A DNA stretch of 64,000 bases from Mitragyna speciosa (taxonomy: Eukaryota > Streptophyta > Magnoliopsida > Gentianales > Rubiaceae). Position 1 is the stretch's first letter. Each line of letters starts with the position of its first letter. The stretch covers positions 10,480,558-10,544,557 of the forward strand of contig CM045555.1 of NCBI GenBank assembly GCA_024721245.1. The letters run 5' to 3'. Of this stretch, positions 24,953 through 36,764 are shown in pieces. Below the pieces are notes generated by a model. That model had not been told where the DNA came from. It saw only the letters and a program-made list of their open reading frames with translations, and ran no database searches. Made by a program: the position numbers and the translations under genes.

Positions 24953-25300
24953 GTGAGTAGACGACTATTTCTAGTCGGATTACACAAATGTCCTAATTTC
25001 TTGGTGAGATGCAACCTAGACGTTATGCATTTTAAAATGTGTCAAAATAACAATAATAATAAGAATAATAATAATAAAGATCATGCCAAAATAGAAAGAA
25101 AACTAAAAGTGTGCGAAGTGGGATGTAAAAATGCACACGAGTGTACCTAACACTAAAATGCCCTAAGGGTCTAGCGTTGGACTAGCCCGTTCTAAAAATC
25201 TCACTAGCGTTGGACTAGCGGGAAAAGGATGAGGTCACAACTAGCGTTGGACTAGTGTGGTGACGGAATACCATAAATCATGAATTTATACATTAAAGCA
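24953..25300 (-). repeat. CTAGCGTTGGACTAG short repeats in LTR
   Basis: Three nearby copies of CTAGCGTTGGACTAG (about 25,170-25,255), each an imperfect palindrome (CTAG...CTAG). They are repeated in the other LTR near 45,685-45,760. They are part of the U5-side LTR; no function is known to me. Confidence 0.5.
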
Positions 25301-26460
25301 TGAATTAAAAGCAATTTAAACATATAAAAACATATAAGATCACATAGGAGCACATATCACATAAGCATGGTATTCTAGATGCAAAAATCCTAAGGAAAGC
25401 GGTAAAAGAAATAAACACGTAAGCACGCAAAATTAAATAAACCCTAACTATTACACCAGGGGGGTTTAATTTACAATTACGATGGGGGAAAATTAAAAAT
25501 GTACTATCTATAACATTTTCTATCTAATTACATAAATTTTTGCTAAAAATATGAGAAAAATAATCTAACTATTACATTGACTTGCTAAATACAAGAATAT
25601 TACATTTTTCGTAAAAAATAATAAAATTAAAATTAAATAACAAAAAATAAATAAATACGCAAAAAGTGCATAAAATAAGAAACACATAAAAGCATAAAAT
25701 ATCACATTAGAGCACGTTGGAGCACATAAAGGAAAAATAATGAAATATCGGAATATTTCTTTGGAGGCCCGGTACCAAAGCTTAAAAATGAATGCACAAG
25801 TTAAAGGGACAACTATTTAATAAAATAAAAAGCAAAATACGAAATACTAACACATTTAGAAGAATGTAAATTATAGCAAGTTAGAGGGGAAAAATAAAAA
25901 TAAAAAAATAAAAAATAGAGCAAATCGAGATCAAGTAGTAAATTTAAACTAATTGGGATAAAAATTAAAAAAAATCTACACAAATCTAGGGGTAAAAATG
26001 TAAACTAGCGCAACTTGAGGGGTAAATAGTAAATTCTAACAACTAAGGGGACTAAAAGTAAAATTCTATAACACTTGAGGGTTAAAAAATAAATAAATAA
26101 ATAAAATAAATAAAATAAAATAAAAAACAAATAAGTCTAATGGGGTTGTGATGCAAAATTAAAATAAATCGGATGGACAAAACTATAAAATTTTAACAAG
26201 TGTAGCATAATAACATAAATTCTAGCAACTAATTGCAATTAATAAAGATTTAATTGAAAGAAATTAAACCTAAAGGGGGGCAATCTGCAATTTTAAGGAC
26301 TTTTTTTTTGGCTAAACCCCATACACGAGGAGGGACGCCACCCCATATTTTATTAAAAAATTAGTAAAAATGAGGGAGACATAAACCTTACCTCAACATA
26401 ATACATAGTAAATTTAAAATCAAAACGATAAATAAGGAGTACTACTCCCTTTACAGTAGG

Positions 26461-28082
26461 TTATTTATAAATTTTCCTAATATTTGGAAATCCTATTCTA
26501 TCAATTTTAAGAGCACCTCTAGCTACTTTTGGAAGATCCTTTTCAAAATGATAAACAGTAAGATACTGATTTGCACACCCAACATTAGATAAGTAGTTAG
26601 CAACTGTGTTCGTCTCTCTGTAACAATGTGAGATTGACTCAAAACCCATTTTTTTAATCATATCTACCTCATGAGAGATTGAACATGGAGTTTTGCACTT
26701 TCCCTGTAACGTAGTAACTAACAAGTGAGAGTCAATTTGAATATGCAAAGATAAAATACCTTTCTGATGACAAAATTGCATCCCAATGAGAATTGCTCGA
26801 GCTTCTGCTTGTACACTAGAAGATCTCCCAAAGTAAGTAGAAAAACCGAAAATCATATTTCCATGCATATCTCTTAGAATCCCTCCTCCACCACTTTCCC
26901 CTGGATTGCCTTTAGAGCACCCATCCGTGTTAAGCTTAAAACATCCTGCATTAGACTTTAACCATCTCACTATTTTAAGTGAAAACTTCCTCTTCAGATT
27001 ACAAACCTCGATGTGGAAATTATGCCACGAGTTTCCTTTCCAATGCATGTCAGGAAATCTAACTTGAAAAGCCATTGTTACCTCAGTCACAATACTAAAT
27101 ACCACTTTTTCAAAATCCATACACACATTAACAAATTTAGCTTTGTTTCTCCACTTCCAAATATTCCAACATATATATGAAGGCAAAATACGATAAAGGA
27201 AAGAAACAAAATTATTGCTGGAATTTTTAAACCACCAAGATGCCAAAATACTTCTAATAAATGTACCATCATATATATTCCCACAACTGTGCCCAAAAAA
27301 ATTCCAAACCCTCTTGGCCAAATCACTCTCTCCAAAAACATGTTGCAATGTTTCAACACAAGGCGAAGTGCAACAAAAACATTTGGATGGGCCATGCATT
27401 CCAAATCGAAATAAAGAATACTCCACGGGCAATTTGTTGTTCAACAGTTTCACCATAAAAATAGATATCTTTAAAGGGATTCCAGGATGCCATACCTTAT
27501 CAAACATAAAGGAAATTGAACTTGACTTTCTTACTAACTCATAAGTAGAGGTCACAGAGAAATTACCAGATTCTGAGGGGGACCAGAAGCAAACATCATC
27601 CATGTCCGCAGATGGAGGGTGAATCTCCAAATTTTGAGTCAACAAATCAACCGGTACCCATTGTAAAAGCAACGCTTGATCCCATCCCGATGCGCCCACA
27701 AACTCTCGAACTTAATGCTCACCGTGGACGTGAATTTTATTGAAGATCGCCCCAGATTTCAACCAATTGTCATACCAGAAAGATAGATTTCCCTTTCTTA
27801 TCCACCAGTGCATATTTAATTCAGCTATTTCCCTGACATCTAACATGCGTTTCCATGTCAAAGAGTCCTAAGGAGATCCCTTGATAACTCCGGGATGAGC
27901 CTTTGAACAATACTTACTCATCAAAAATCATGACCATAAGGACTCACGAGTTCTGAAATTCCACCACAGTTTGACCGAAAAAGCTTTAAAAACATCCACC
28001 ATAGATCGCACCCCTATACCACCCTCCTTTCCAGGTTTACATAAATCAGACCATTTAATCCATTGAAATTTCTTCCTGTCTC
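26461..28082 (-). pseudogene. LINE zf-RVT and RNase H end of ORF2
   Basis: From 28,082 down to 27,700 the frame reads through KKFQWIKWSDLCKPGKEGGI and LTWKRMLDVREIAELNMHWW with stops. From 27,699 a continuous 412-codon frame holds zf-RVT (FSVTSTYELV, VWHPGIPLKISIFMVKLLNN, CFCCTSPCVETLQHVF) and an RNase H domain near residues 250-390: LNTDGCSKGNPGESGGGGIL, SSVQAEARAILIG, IQIDSHLLVTTL and YRETNTVANYLSN. The first three acidic positions (D, E, D) are kept, while the usual last Asp of the 'ADxLA' block is Asn here. RNase H would remove the RNA strand. The long uninterrupted frame points to recent insertion. Confidence 0.9.
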
Positions 28083-29985
28083 CTAACATACCCCAAAAAA
28101 TTGAGCCAAAGTTCTATCTAGCATCAAAAGAATTGATTTTGGAGGACAAGCAGCAGTTAATAAATGGATTAGAATGGATGAAAGCACATGTTTAATTAAC
28201 ACTAATTTACCTCCGCTAGAAAGAAATTGATTCTGCCAACTGTTAATTTTCCCTTTGATAGACTGACAAGTCTCTGCAAAGAAATGTGTTCTCCTTCTGC
28301 CCGCATAAAGTGGAAACCCCAGATATCTGACCGGGAAACCCTTATGATGGAAGCCTATAAGTTGCTTAATCAACAGACGCCTCACAGAAGGCATGTTTGA
28401 ATGCGTCAAAAAACAACTCTTTGTAGAATTAATCTTATGGCCTGATTCCATTTCATACTTACGAAGTAACTTCATGATAAGCTTTATAGAACCTGTATTT
28501 GCACTAGAGAAAATCAAGATATCATCAGCATAAGCAAGATGTGTAATCACTGGACATCCCTCTCGGAACCTTAAAACCTAGTAAAGTTAGGTTTCATAAC
28601 CAGATCATTTAAGCCCCTCGATAACACCTTCCGCTGCAATGATGAATAAAGAAGGCGAGATAGGATCCCCTTGACGAAGAGCCTCTCGTAGGTTGGAAGA
28701 AACCATGAGCACTCGCATTGATTGATAATGGAAAACCATGGGCTGGACACCAAGATGCCAAACCATATCAATAAACCCTTCTCCAAAGCCAAAAGCTCGA
28801 AGGACTTTCAGTAAAAACATCCAAGAAACTCGATCATAGGCCTTTTCCATATCCAATTTTATGGCCACATTTCCACTCTTATTTTCATGCCAATCCCTGA
28901 GATCATCTCTTGAGCTAATAAGATAGTTATCTAAAATCAAGCGGCCTTAACAAAACCACTTTGATTAGGTGAGATAATTTTTGGAAGAAAAGATCACCAA
29001 CCTAGTCAGCTAATATACGCGAGAAAATCTTATAAAGGAAAATTACACAAATTGATGGGTCCTGAAACTGTGAGAAAACTTCTGGATTTTTAACCTTCGG
29101 GATTAAAACAATTGATGTGGCAGTTACTTGCCTTGGAAGCAAAGATCCACAGAAGAAACTTTGTACAGCCTGCACCACATCCTCCCCAATGATCTCCCAA
29201 GATTTAGTGAAAAACATCCCGAAAAACCATCTGGACCTGCCGCACTATGTCCATTCATATCAAATACTACTTTCTTGATTTCATCAGAATCTGGAATCCT
29301 TTCTAACTGATCATTGTCCTCCGGGTTAATCAGCTTTGGTATCCCCTTCAAAAGATCATAAGCTGGAGGTGTATGATCCGCCGAGAAAAGCTTAGAAAAA
29401 TGATTAATGGCTACTTTTCCCACCTCTGCATCTGAGAACACCCACTGACCATCCTCATCCTTAATTTTGTGAATTATCGACTGAGACCTCCTTTGTCGAA
29501 CTAAAGAATGGAAATACTTTGTGTTCCTTTCTCCATCCTTTAGCCAACGGATATTAGCTTTTTGTTTCCAAAATTCCTCTTCAAGAGCCAGTAAATGACG
29601 TAGCGACGCCTGAGCATGATGTAACTCCATACGGGCCTGTGAGGAGTTATCCATTTCCATGCGTGTTTCAGCCATTTGAAGATTATTCTCCGCTTCCTTA
29701 TTGTTATGAAACACATTACCAAAAACTTCCTTACTCCATATTTTCAGCGAGATCTTCAGACATTTTAATTTGCCACATAAGATTTGGATAGGTCCACCCT
29801 CCATATTCTGCTCCCAAACTTGCCGAACAACTTCAAAAAACTGAGAGTGATTAGTCCATATGTTAAGGAAACGAAAAGGTCTAGGCTTACCATCAAGCCT
29901 TGTGCGTGCAGAAATCAGTAAAGGTGAATGATCAAATGGGTCCCTTGGCAAATGCGTAACTGAAATCTGGAATTGTTCTGCACAT
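28083..29985 (-). pseudogene. LINE reverse transcriptase domain
   Basis: It starts with the pre-RT region (EEFWKQKANIRWLKDGERNT, KYFHSLVRQRRSQSIIHKI) and FDMNGHSAAGPDGFSG. It then has LIPKVKNPEVFSQF, AIKLDMEKAYDRVSWMFLLK (palm motif A with the catalytic Asp), REALRQGDPISPSLFIIAAE (motif B) and the YADD catalytic box at 28,521-28,532. Thumb sequence follows (KINSTKSCFL, VRYLGFPLYAGRR). The reading frame breaks near 29,124, 28,950 and 28,570. It would copy LINE RNA into DNA at the nicked target. It is dead but well preserved. Confidence 0.9.
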
Positions 29986-30716
29986 TCAATATCCTGCACA
30001 ACCCGATCCAGAACGCTTCCATATTCTTGCAGAACCTTGTCTATTATTACACCAAGTGAAAGAGGGGCCTGTAAAACCTGCATCAAAGAGCTGACCATTC
30101 GCCAAAAAAGTTAGAAAATCTGAAGCCTCTGACGGGTTGAAAGGTCTACCACCTCTCTTCTCCAAAGGCTCTGTGATAACATTGAAATCCCCACAAACCA
30201 TCCAGCCCCCCAAAGAAGGCCTATCTTCCAGGAGTGAATGCCACAGATTTTCCCTTTCAGCAGCTGTACATCTTGCATGGACTGCTGACACCGTTAACGG
30301 AATAGGAAAATGGCTATGATGTACACAAAGCGAAATATGTTGACAGCTTTCCCTTATCACAGAACATGTAAAAGGGGCATTATAAAACACCCAAAGAGAA
30401 CCAGAAAGATTTGACAAACAATGGTTAAAGCCAAGTTTGCAGCTTAAACGAATCTAACAAAGATACCTCCACTTCGGTTTTGCAAACAAACAGCAATTGA
30501 ACTTGATACAACTTTAATAACTTTCCTTAATCTTCGTCGATTAGGGGGTCTATTAATACCTCGGATATTCCAAAAGAAAGCATTAATCATTGCGTAACAA
30601 AGAAAAAGAATTAACTGACTTGTTTGGCTTTGATCGAAGCTCCCTATCAGACGGAAAAAGAGCTCGAATACCCTTTGAATTTTTAGATTTTTGTTGCTGC
30701 CAACCCTCCATAACAA
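29986..30716 (-). pseudogene. LINE ORF1 end and apurinic-type endonuclease domain
   Basis: The first codons (WRVGSNKNLKIQRV) look like the C-terminus of ORF1. ORF2 then opens near 30,590 with INAFFWNIRGINRPPNRRRL, the N-terminal block of the exonuclease-endonuclease-phosphatase fold. Part of the middle is missing or frame-shifted near 30,440. The later part keeps VCGDFNVITEPLEKRGGRPF and GFTGPSFTWCNNRQGSARI. The final catalytic-type motif DHSPLL follows near 29,945. The domain nicks target DNA for target-primed reverse transcription. Frameshifts near 30,000 and 30,440 make it non-functional. Confidence 0.85.
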
Positions 30717-30904
30717 TTCCCGGGTCTATGTTGCAATTTTAAGGACTTAATTAATGAAATATCTGGAAAAAAAAACATATAACTCAAAGTTAGACTGAAT
30801 TAATTAACCAAAAATGACTTAGTTAAATAAATTAGCAACTAATTAACTAACTTAAGTCCAATAAGAAAACAATTAAACCTAACAAAAATCGAAAATAAAA
30901 CAGA

Positions 30905-31370
30905 AATGAAAAGAAACAGATCCCATTTATTTTCTCTCTCTTGCTCTCTTCTTTATCTCTTCACTCTGTTTCTTCCCGTTCCTCTCTTCTTCTCCATTTT
31001 CCTTCCTTTTCTTCCTCTCTTTTTCTTTCTCTCTATCTCGCTAATTGCTCTCTCAATGATCTCACTCCTTCTCCTCTCTGTTCTCGTCCTATTTCCCTCT
31101 CTCAATTGTTCAATTTCTTTGCTGCCCTTCTTCTTCCTCTTTTCCTTTCTCTGTTTCTCTCTCAATTCTCCCTTTTCTCACGATCTCTCTTCTTTCTTTC
31201 TGGCTTCTATAACCGATTGCTCTCTCTCTCTCTCTCTTTCCCCCTTATCTCTGTTCTCTCCTCTATTTCCTCTCTCTGATTCTTTCTATCTTTCTTTCTT
31301 TCTATTTGCTCTATTTCCGCTTTGTCGGTTTCTTTCTCGTGGGAAATCGATGATCAATTTTCCCCAAATC
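30905..31370 (-). repeat. Pyrimidine-rich tract of the LARD 3' LTR
   Basis: About 460 bases almost wholly C and T on the plus strand, purine-rich on the LARD transcript strand. The sister tract is at 46,985-47,400. It creates long artificial open frames rich in Leu, Ser and Phe, which I do not annotate as genes. Confidence 0.8.
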
Positions 31371-32965
31371 GATGGCTTCCTCGATGAAGCTCGAATCAAG
31401 ATGGTGGTGGCAGGGGCAGGTAGGCGGACATTGGGGTACGATGAGAGTGGCATGTAGCAGTGGGTTGTGCACATGTGATTTCGATCGGGATGTCAGACAG
31501 CGAGGCCGATTGGAGGGCTGTATAGAAAGGGAGGTGGTGGTGATGTTTGTGTTTGGTTTGTAGGTGATCGGGGACCTTGTGGGTGATTTGAGGTTATTCA
31601 ATTATGTGGTGGTTCTGTGTGTGTTGTGTGTGCAAATTGATGTGTGAAGTGCATGTAAATTGGTATGTGCAGTGTGCGTAATGTGTGTTTATGTGTGTGT
31701 GTTTTTGATGCCCTGTATGTCTATGATACTAGTATGTAGTGTATGCATAAGTATTGACTATGTTTGAGTGTATGCGACTGATTGGGCGTGTGTATGTATG
31801 TTCAGTTTGGTGATTGAGGGGAACGAGTTTGGCTGGGGTTGTGGAATGGGGCTGCTAGTGTTGTGTGATTGGAAGCTAAAGGCTGTGGAGAAAAGAGATG
31901 GGTGGAGATGGTAAGGCAATTGGGATTTCTGCAGGTGGCGGAGATGGTTGGAGGCTGGGGAAAATCGTTTGTGAGGGATGGGCAATGGCGCAGGGGTGAC
32001 TTTGGTAATTGGGTCATTTTCTTTTCTTTTGCAGGTTGAGATCAGGATTGTGTGTTTGGCGTGGTTGAGTGCATTGCTGTCTGAATGTCTGAACTTTTGT
32101 GTGTTTGGTGCCTATTTGTAAATTTGGCGTGTGAAGCGTGTGTACATGAATTTGTTAATGTCTTTGTGCGCATGCTTGTGAATTCTGTGTGTATGAACCC
32201 GTGTGTACCTTTGTTTGTGTTTGGAATGGGTTTTGAACAGGGGAAGAGATTTCTGGTTGTTAAGGGTGAAAGTGGAGAGAGGGGAGAGGCTGCTGATGGT
32301 TGTGAGGGTTATTGTTGTGGAGATAGAGTTGGGTAGACGAACATCTGGTGGTTGAAGACGGTGGTACTGAGGCTGAAATTGGGAATTGATAGCTGAACTG
32401 CTATTCTGGTTTTTGTTTTTGCAGATGATGGTGGTTCATGGTGGTCTGATAGGTGAGAGAGGTCTGTAGTTGTGGTGGTGATGGAGTTCCGGTGGTGGAA
32501 GAAGGGTGGAGAGGCGGCGGTGGGAATGAATCAGGGAAGATATAGTGGGAGTGGAAGCCAGAAAAACAAAAAAAGGAAACAACCAGAAGCATAACGAACA
32601 AACCTAGGAAGAAGAAAGTCTAGTGAAAAAACAGCAACAAAAATTATAGATAAAAAAATTAAAATTCAATCAATATCTTCAAACCAAATCAGATTTTATA
32701 GTAAAAATGAAATAAAATGAAACGAGACAATATAAAAGGAGATAAAACAACATAAGGTGTTACTTTTGAAGCTTTCTTGAAAAATTCGATGAACAGCGAC
32801 CGATTTTGAGGTTGCAGGCGATGAACAGGTGATGAGAAAATGAGGGCGGCTAGTGTGTGTGTTGTTTAGGTGTTTTTGTGTGTGTTTGTTCTAAAAATCA
32901 CAAAAAAGCAAAGTGTTTTAGGGTTTCTCTTTTTTCCCTTTTTTTTTTCTACTGATTAGGGAGAC

Positions 32966-32973
32966 TATTTATA
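32966..32973 (-). promoter_or_regulatory. TATA box of the LARD 3' LTR
   Basis: TATAAATA on the minus strand in GGCCTATAAATAGTCTCCC, about 0.9 kb from the LTR 5' end. It is conserved in the other LTR at 51,772-51,779. It puts the transcription start about 25-35 bases further down, leaving about 4.4 kb of R and U5. Confidence 0.7.
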
Positions 32974-33179
32974 GGCCACTTGTCTTGTTGGCCAAGAATA
33001 CTGTAAAATAACGAGAATGCCACCGGTATTAAAAAATGCTAATTTTATTAAAAAAATATATTTTTAAACCTAAAATTAAAATTAATACAAGAAATATGAC
33101 AACGATCTGTAAATTTTCAAAAGGAATTCACGTTAGATTTCAAAAATAAAAATTAGAGCTCAAAATTGATAGAAACGCG

Positions 33180-33790
33180 CTCGGTATGTAAAATGACAAT
33201 TTTGTCCCTGGACAACGAAAATACACAAAAAATAGCTATTAACCTCAGAAAATTATCAAAAAATATTAAAATAAGCTTAAAACATTAGAAAATGCCTTTT
33301 TGACTCAAAATTTGGTGAAAAATGAATTTAAACTATAAAATGACGATTTTGCCCTCGGACAATGAAAATTTATAGAAAAATAGTTATTGTCCTAAAAAAA
33401 ATAACCAAAAATTGACGATAAACTTAAACTACTGGAAAATGCATTTTTGACTCAAATTGGTGAAAAATGAATTTAAACTCTAAAATGACGATTTTGCCCT
33501 CGGACAATGAAAATACACAAAAAATAGCTATTTTCTCAAAAAATTATCAAAAATTAAAAATAAGCTTAAAACATTAGAAAATTCATTTTTTACTCAAAAA
33601 TGAAAAAAATAAATTTAATTTGTAAAAATGACGATTTTGCCCTTAGCTGGTACAAATATAAAAAATACCAATAAAATCCAAAAAAATCATAAGAAATTAA
33701 CAAATTCACATAAAAGTAAAAATATGAATTTAAAACCTCAGCTGACAGAAAAATATTTACAGATAAAATTACAATTTTACTCTCCGAGAT
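33180..33790 (-). repeat. U3 tandem units of the LARD 3' LTR (five copies)
   Basis: Direct repeats of about 145 bases centred on AAAATGACGATTTTGCCCTCGG-like cores near 33,193, 33,340, 33,483, 33,625 and 33,768. The other LTR has six. Confidence 0.75.
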
Positions 33791-33878
33791 TATTAAAAAT
33801 TTAAAATTTGTCCTAAAAAGTGCAAACATGCCCCCCAGTGTTTGAAAATAGATAGTGTGTCAAAATTTGGTGTCAACA

Positions 33879-33895
33879 GTTTGCCCCTCTTTGTC
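33879..33895 (-). other. Polypurine tract of the LARD
   Basis: On the minus strand GACAAAGAGGGGCAAAC ends directly at the 3' LTR start. It is in the position and composition expected for plus-strand priming. Confidence 0.8.
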
Positions 33896-34319
33896 GGGAA
33901 TCTCGTAGAGATTTCAGACAAAGACATAGACAACACTAAATTTTGACTCACCTAAATATAAAAAACAGACATTGCTATAAACAAAATACCTAATCATGCA
34001 TAGTACATAAATGTGATGAGATATAACTAATGATCAGAGAACACACATATATAAACATGCGACCGAGCTCTCTAGGAGCTGCCTACGTATCCCAGTAAAG
34101 AGAATCAAGTCAAACGTAGTTCAGATGCAGGTAAACGGTGGATGTGAAACACAATTTCAAATAGTAAAACAAGAGTTCAAATTTGTGATCAAAAGAAAGA
34201 AATGCAACATTCGAATTGCTAAGCAAAGATAACATAGATTGGTACGAGACTGCAAGACAAAGCAAAGTGCTTAAACTAAAAGACAAAAAATGAGTTCAGG
34301 TAGCTAAACAAAACAAATA

Positions 34320-35690
34320 CTGACAAGACAAATGCAATGTCTGGGCTGCCAGACTTGAAAATGTAAATAAACATATGCCGTTCAGGCTGCTGAACGGATG
34401 CATGACCTTGGGCTGCCAAGGTTGATAAACGCAAAGTTTGGGCTACCAAACTTAAAAAGTAAATAAACAGATGCCGACCAGGCTGCTGGACGGATGCATG
34501 ACCTTGGGCTGCCAAGGTTGATGAATGCAAAGTTTGGGTTGCCAAACTTGAAAAAGTAAATAAATGATCCTGGGCTGCCAGGAAATCATAAAATGCAATG
34601 CAAGGTCTGGGCTGCCAGACTTGTAAACGTAAATAAAAGATGCCGACCAAGCTGCTGGGCGGATGCATGACCTTGGGTTGCCAAGGTTTATGAATGCAAA
34701 GTTGGGCTGCCAACTTGAAAAAGTAAATAAATGATCCTGGGCTACCAGGAATCATAAAATGCAATGCAAAGTCTGGGCTGCCAAACTTGGAAACGTAAAT
34801 AAACATATACCGACCAGGCTGTTGGACAGATGCATGACCTTGGGCTGCCAAGGTAGATGAGTGCAAAGTTAGGCTGCCAACTTGGAAAAATAAATAAATG
34901 ATTTTGGGCTGCCAGGAATCATAAAATGCAATGCAAGGTCTGGGCTGCCAGACTTGTAAACGTAAATAAAAGATGCTGACCAGGCTGCTGGACGGATGCA
35001 TGACCTTGAGCTGCCAAGGTTAATGAATGCAAAGTTGGGTTGCCAACTTGAAAAAGTAAATAAATGATCCTGGGCTGCCAGGAATCATAAAATGCAATGC
35101 AAAGTTTGGGCTGCCAGACTTGGAAACATAAATAAACAGATGTCGACCAGGCTGCTGGACGGATGCATAATCTTGGGCTGCCAAGGTGGATGAGTGCAAA
35201 GTTGGGCTGCCAACTTGGAAAAATAAATAAATGATCTTGGGCTGCCAGGAATCATAAAATGCATTGCAAGGTCTGGGCTGCCAGACTTGTAAACATAAAT
35301 AAAAGATGGCGACCAGGCTGCTGGGCGGATGCATGACCTTGGGCTGCCAAGGTTGATGAATGCAAAGTTGGGCTGCCAGACTTGTAAACGTAAATAAAAG
35401 ATGCTGACCAGGCTGCTGGGTGGATGCATGACCTTGAGCTGCCAAAGTTGATGAATGCAAAGTTGGGCTACCAACTTGAAAAAGTAAATAAATGATCCTG
35501 GGCTGCCAGGAATCATAAAATGCAATGCAAAGTCTGGGCTGCCAGACTTGGAAACGTAAATAAATAGATGCCGACCAGGCTGCTAGACGGATGCATAACC
35601 TTGGGCTGCCAAGGTGGATGAGTGCAAAGTTGGGCTGCCAACTTGGAAAAATAAATAAATGATCATGGGCTATCAGGAATTATAAAATGC
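34320..35690 (-). repeat. Hairpin tandem array 1 (GGCTGCC core)
   Basis: A composite tandem array with a higher-order period of about 167-170 bases and a few shortened units of about 95. Each unit holds several short inverted repeats around a constant GCTG loop: CCTTGG/CCAAGG, AAGTTGG/CCAACTT, AAGTCTGG/CCAGACTT and TCCTGG/CCAGGA. The first unit also has CCGTTCAG/CTGAACGG at 34,378-34,397. It lies next to the 3' LTR, where Tat/Ogre elements often carry tandem repeats. The long minus-strand frames here (WQP-rich) are by-products of the repeat. Confidence 0.85.
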
Positions 35691-36475
35691 AAAGTCTGGG
35701 CTGTCAGATTTGGAAATGTAAATAACAAATGCATGATCCTGGGCTGTCAGGTATCATGGAATGCAAAGTCTGGGCTGTCGGACTTGGAAAAGTAAATGAC
35801 AAATGCATGATTCTGGGCTGTCAGGAATCATGGGATACAAAGTCTGGGCTGTCAGACTTGGAAAATTAAATGACAAATGCATGATCCTGGGCTGTCAGGA
35901 ATCATGGGATGCAAAGTTTGGGCTGTCAGACTTGGAAAAGTAAATGACAAATGCATGATCCTGGGCTGTCAGGAATCGTGGGATGTAAAGTCTGGGCTAT
36001 CAGACTTGGAAAAATAAATGACAAATGCATGATCTTGGGCTGTCATGAATCATGGGATGCAAAGTCTGGGCTGTCAGACTTGTAAAAGTAAATGACAAAT
36101 GCATGATCCTAAGCTGTCAGGAATCATGGGATGTAAAGTCTAGGCTTTCAGACTTGGAAATGTAAATAACAAATGCATGATCCTGGTCTATCAGGTATCG
36201 TGGAATGCAAAATCTGTGCTGTCAGACTTGGAAAAGTAAATGACAAATGCATGATCCTGAGCTGTTAGGAATCATGGAATGCATAGTCTGGGCTGTCAGA
36301 CTTGGAAAAATAACTGACAAATGCATGATCCTGGGCTGTCAGGAATCATAGGATGCAAAATGTGGGCTGTCAGACTTGTAAAAGTAAATGACAAATGCAT
36401 GACCCTGGGCTGTCAGGAATCATGGAATGCAAAGTCTGGGCTGTTAGATTTGGAAAAGTAAATGACAAAAAGCGA
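35691..36475 (-). repeat. Hairpin tandem array 2 (GGCTGTC core)
   Basis: About ten units of roughly 75 bases, of the pattern CTGGGCTGTCAGACTTGGAAAAGTAAATGACAAATGCATGATCCTGGGCTGTCAGGAATCATGG. Each carries two stem-loops, AAGTCTG/CAGACTT and ATCCTG/CAGGAAT. It derives from array 1 by a C to T change in the core (GCC to GTC). Confidence 0.85.
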
Positions 36476-36764
36476 GTCCAGGGTGCTGGACAAAATAAAT
36501 GCGATAAAGATTTTAAACAAGGGAGAAATAAGTATTGAGCATAGGATGCAATCTAACTCAAAAAATTTTCACTTTTTTCTTCTTTCTCTTTTTTTTGCTT
36601 TTTTTCACCTTTTTTTTTTTTTGAGAAATATGAAAGTAAATAAACTAATATGACGATTAATACATGATGACATAAGAAGAACAAGAATAGAAAAATAAGA
36701 CGCATGAGTATGCAATTAGAACGACATGGTATTTAATGCTACAAATATAACTATTGAAAATTGA

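Larger units (their letters stand above)
26302..30731 (-). mobile_element. LINE (plant L1 type with RNase H), 16-bp TSD
   Basis: Inserted in the 3' LTR. The 16-base TGCAATTTTAAGGACT occurs at 26,286-26,301 and 30,732-30,747, while the other LTR has it once (near 46,790). The poly-A tail is seen as T8 at the left edge (26,302-26,309). The minus strand carries, in order, the last codons of ORF1, an endonuclease, reverse transcriptase, zf-RVT and RNase H. At 4.43 kb it is shorter than a full plant L1, consistent with 5' truncation inside ORF1. Confidence 0.95.
24129..33878 (-). repeat. 3' LTR of the LARD (contains a LINE)
   Basis: Colinear with 44,638-52,839. After subtracting the LINE and one TSD copy the LTR is about 5.30 kb, against about 5.47 kb for the other. 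Part of the difference is one missing U3 tandem unit. From the 5' side on the minus strand it holds U3 tandem units, a TATA box, a TG/CA-rich stretch, a pyrimidine-rich stretch (purine-rich on the transcript strand) and a long AT-rich tail. Confidence 0.9.

Noticed and set aside
30906..31457. A 183-codon open frame rich in Leu, Ser and Phe (and its sister at 46,982)
   Set aside because: It lies in the pyrimidine-rich tract of the LARD LTR. Composition alone keeps it open, it overlaps other open frames in the same tract, and it resembles no protein.
34276..35525. Long minus-strand frames with repeated WQP/HPSSSL motifs, looking like a repeat protein
   Set aside because: The protein repeat is the DNA tandem hairpin array. 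Frames switch between units, there is no start context, and a hairpin-structured non-coding repeat explains it fully.
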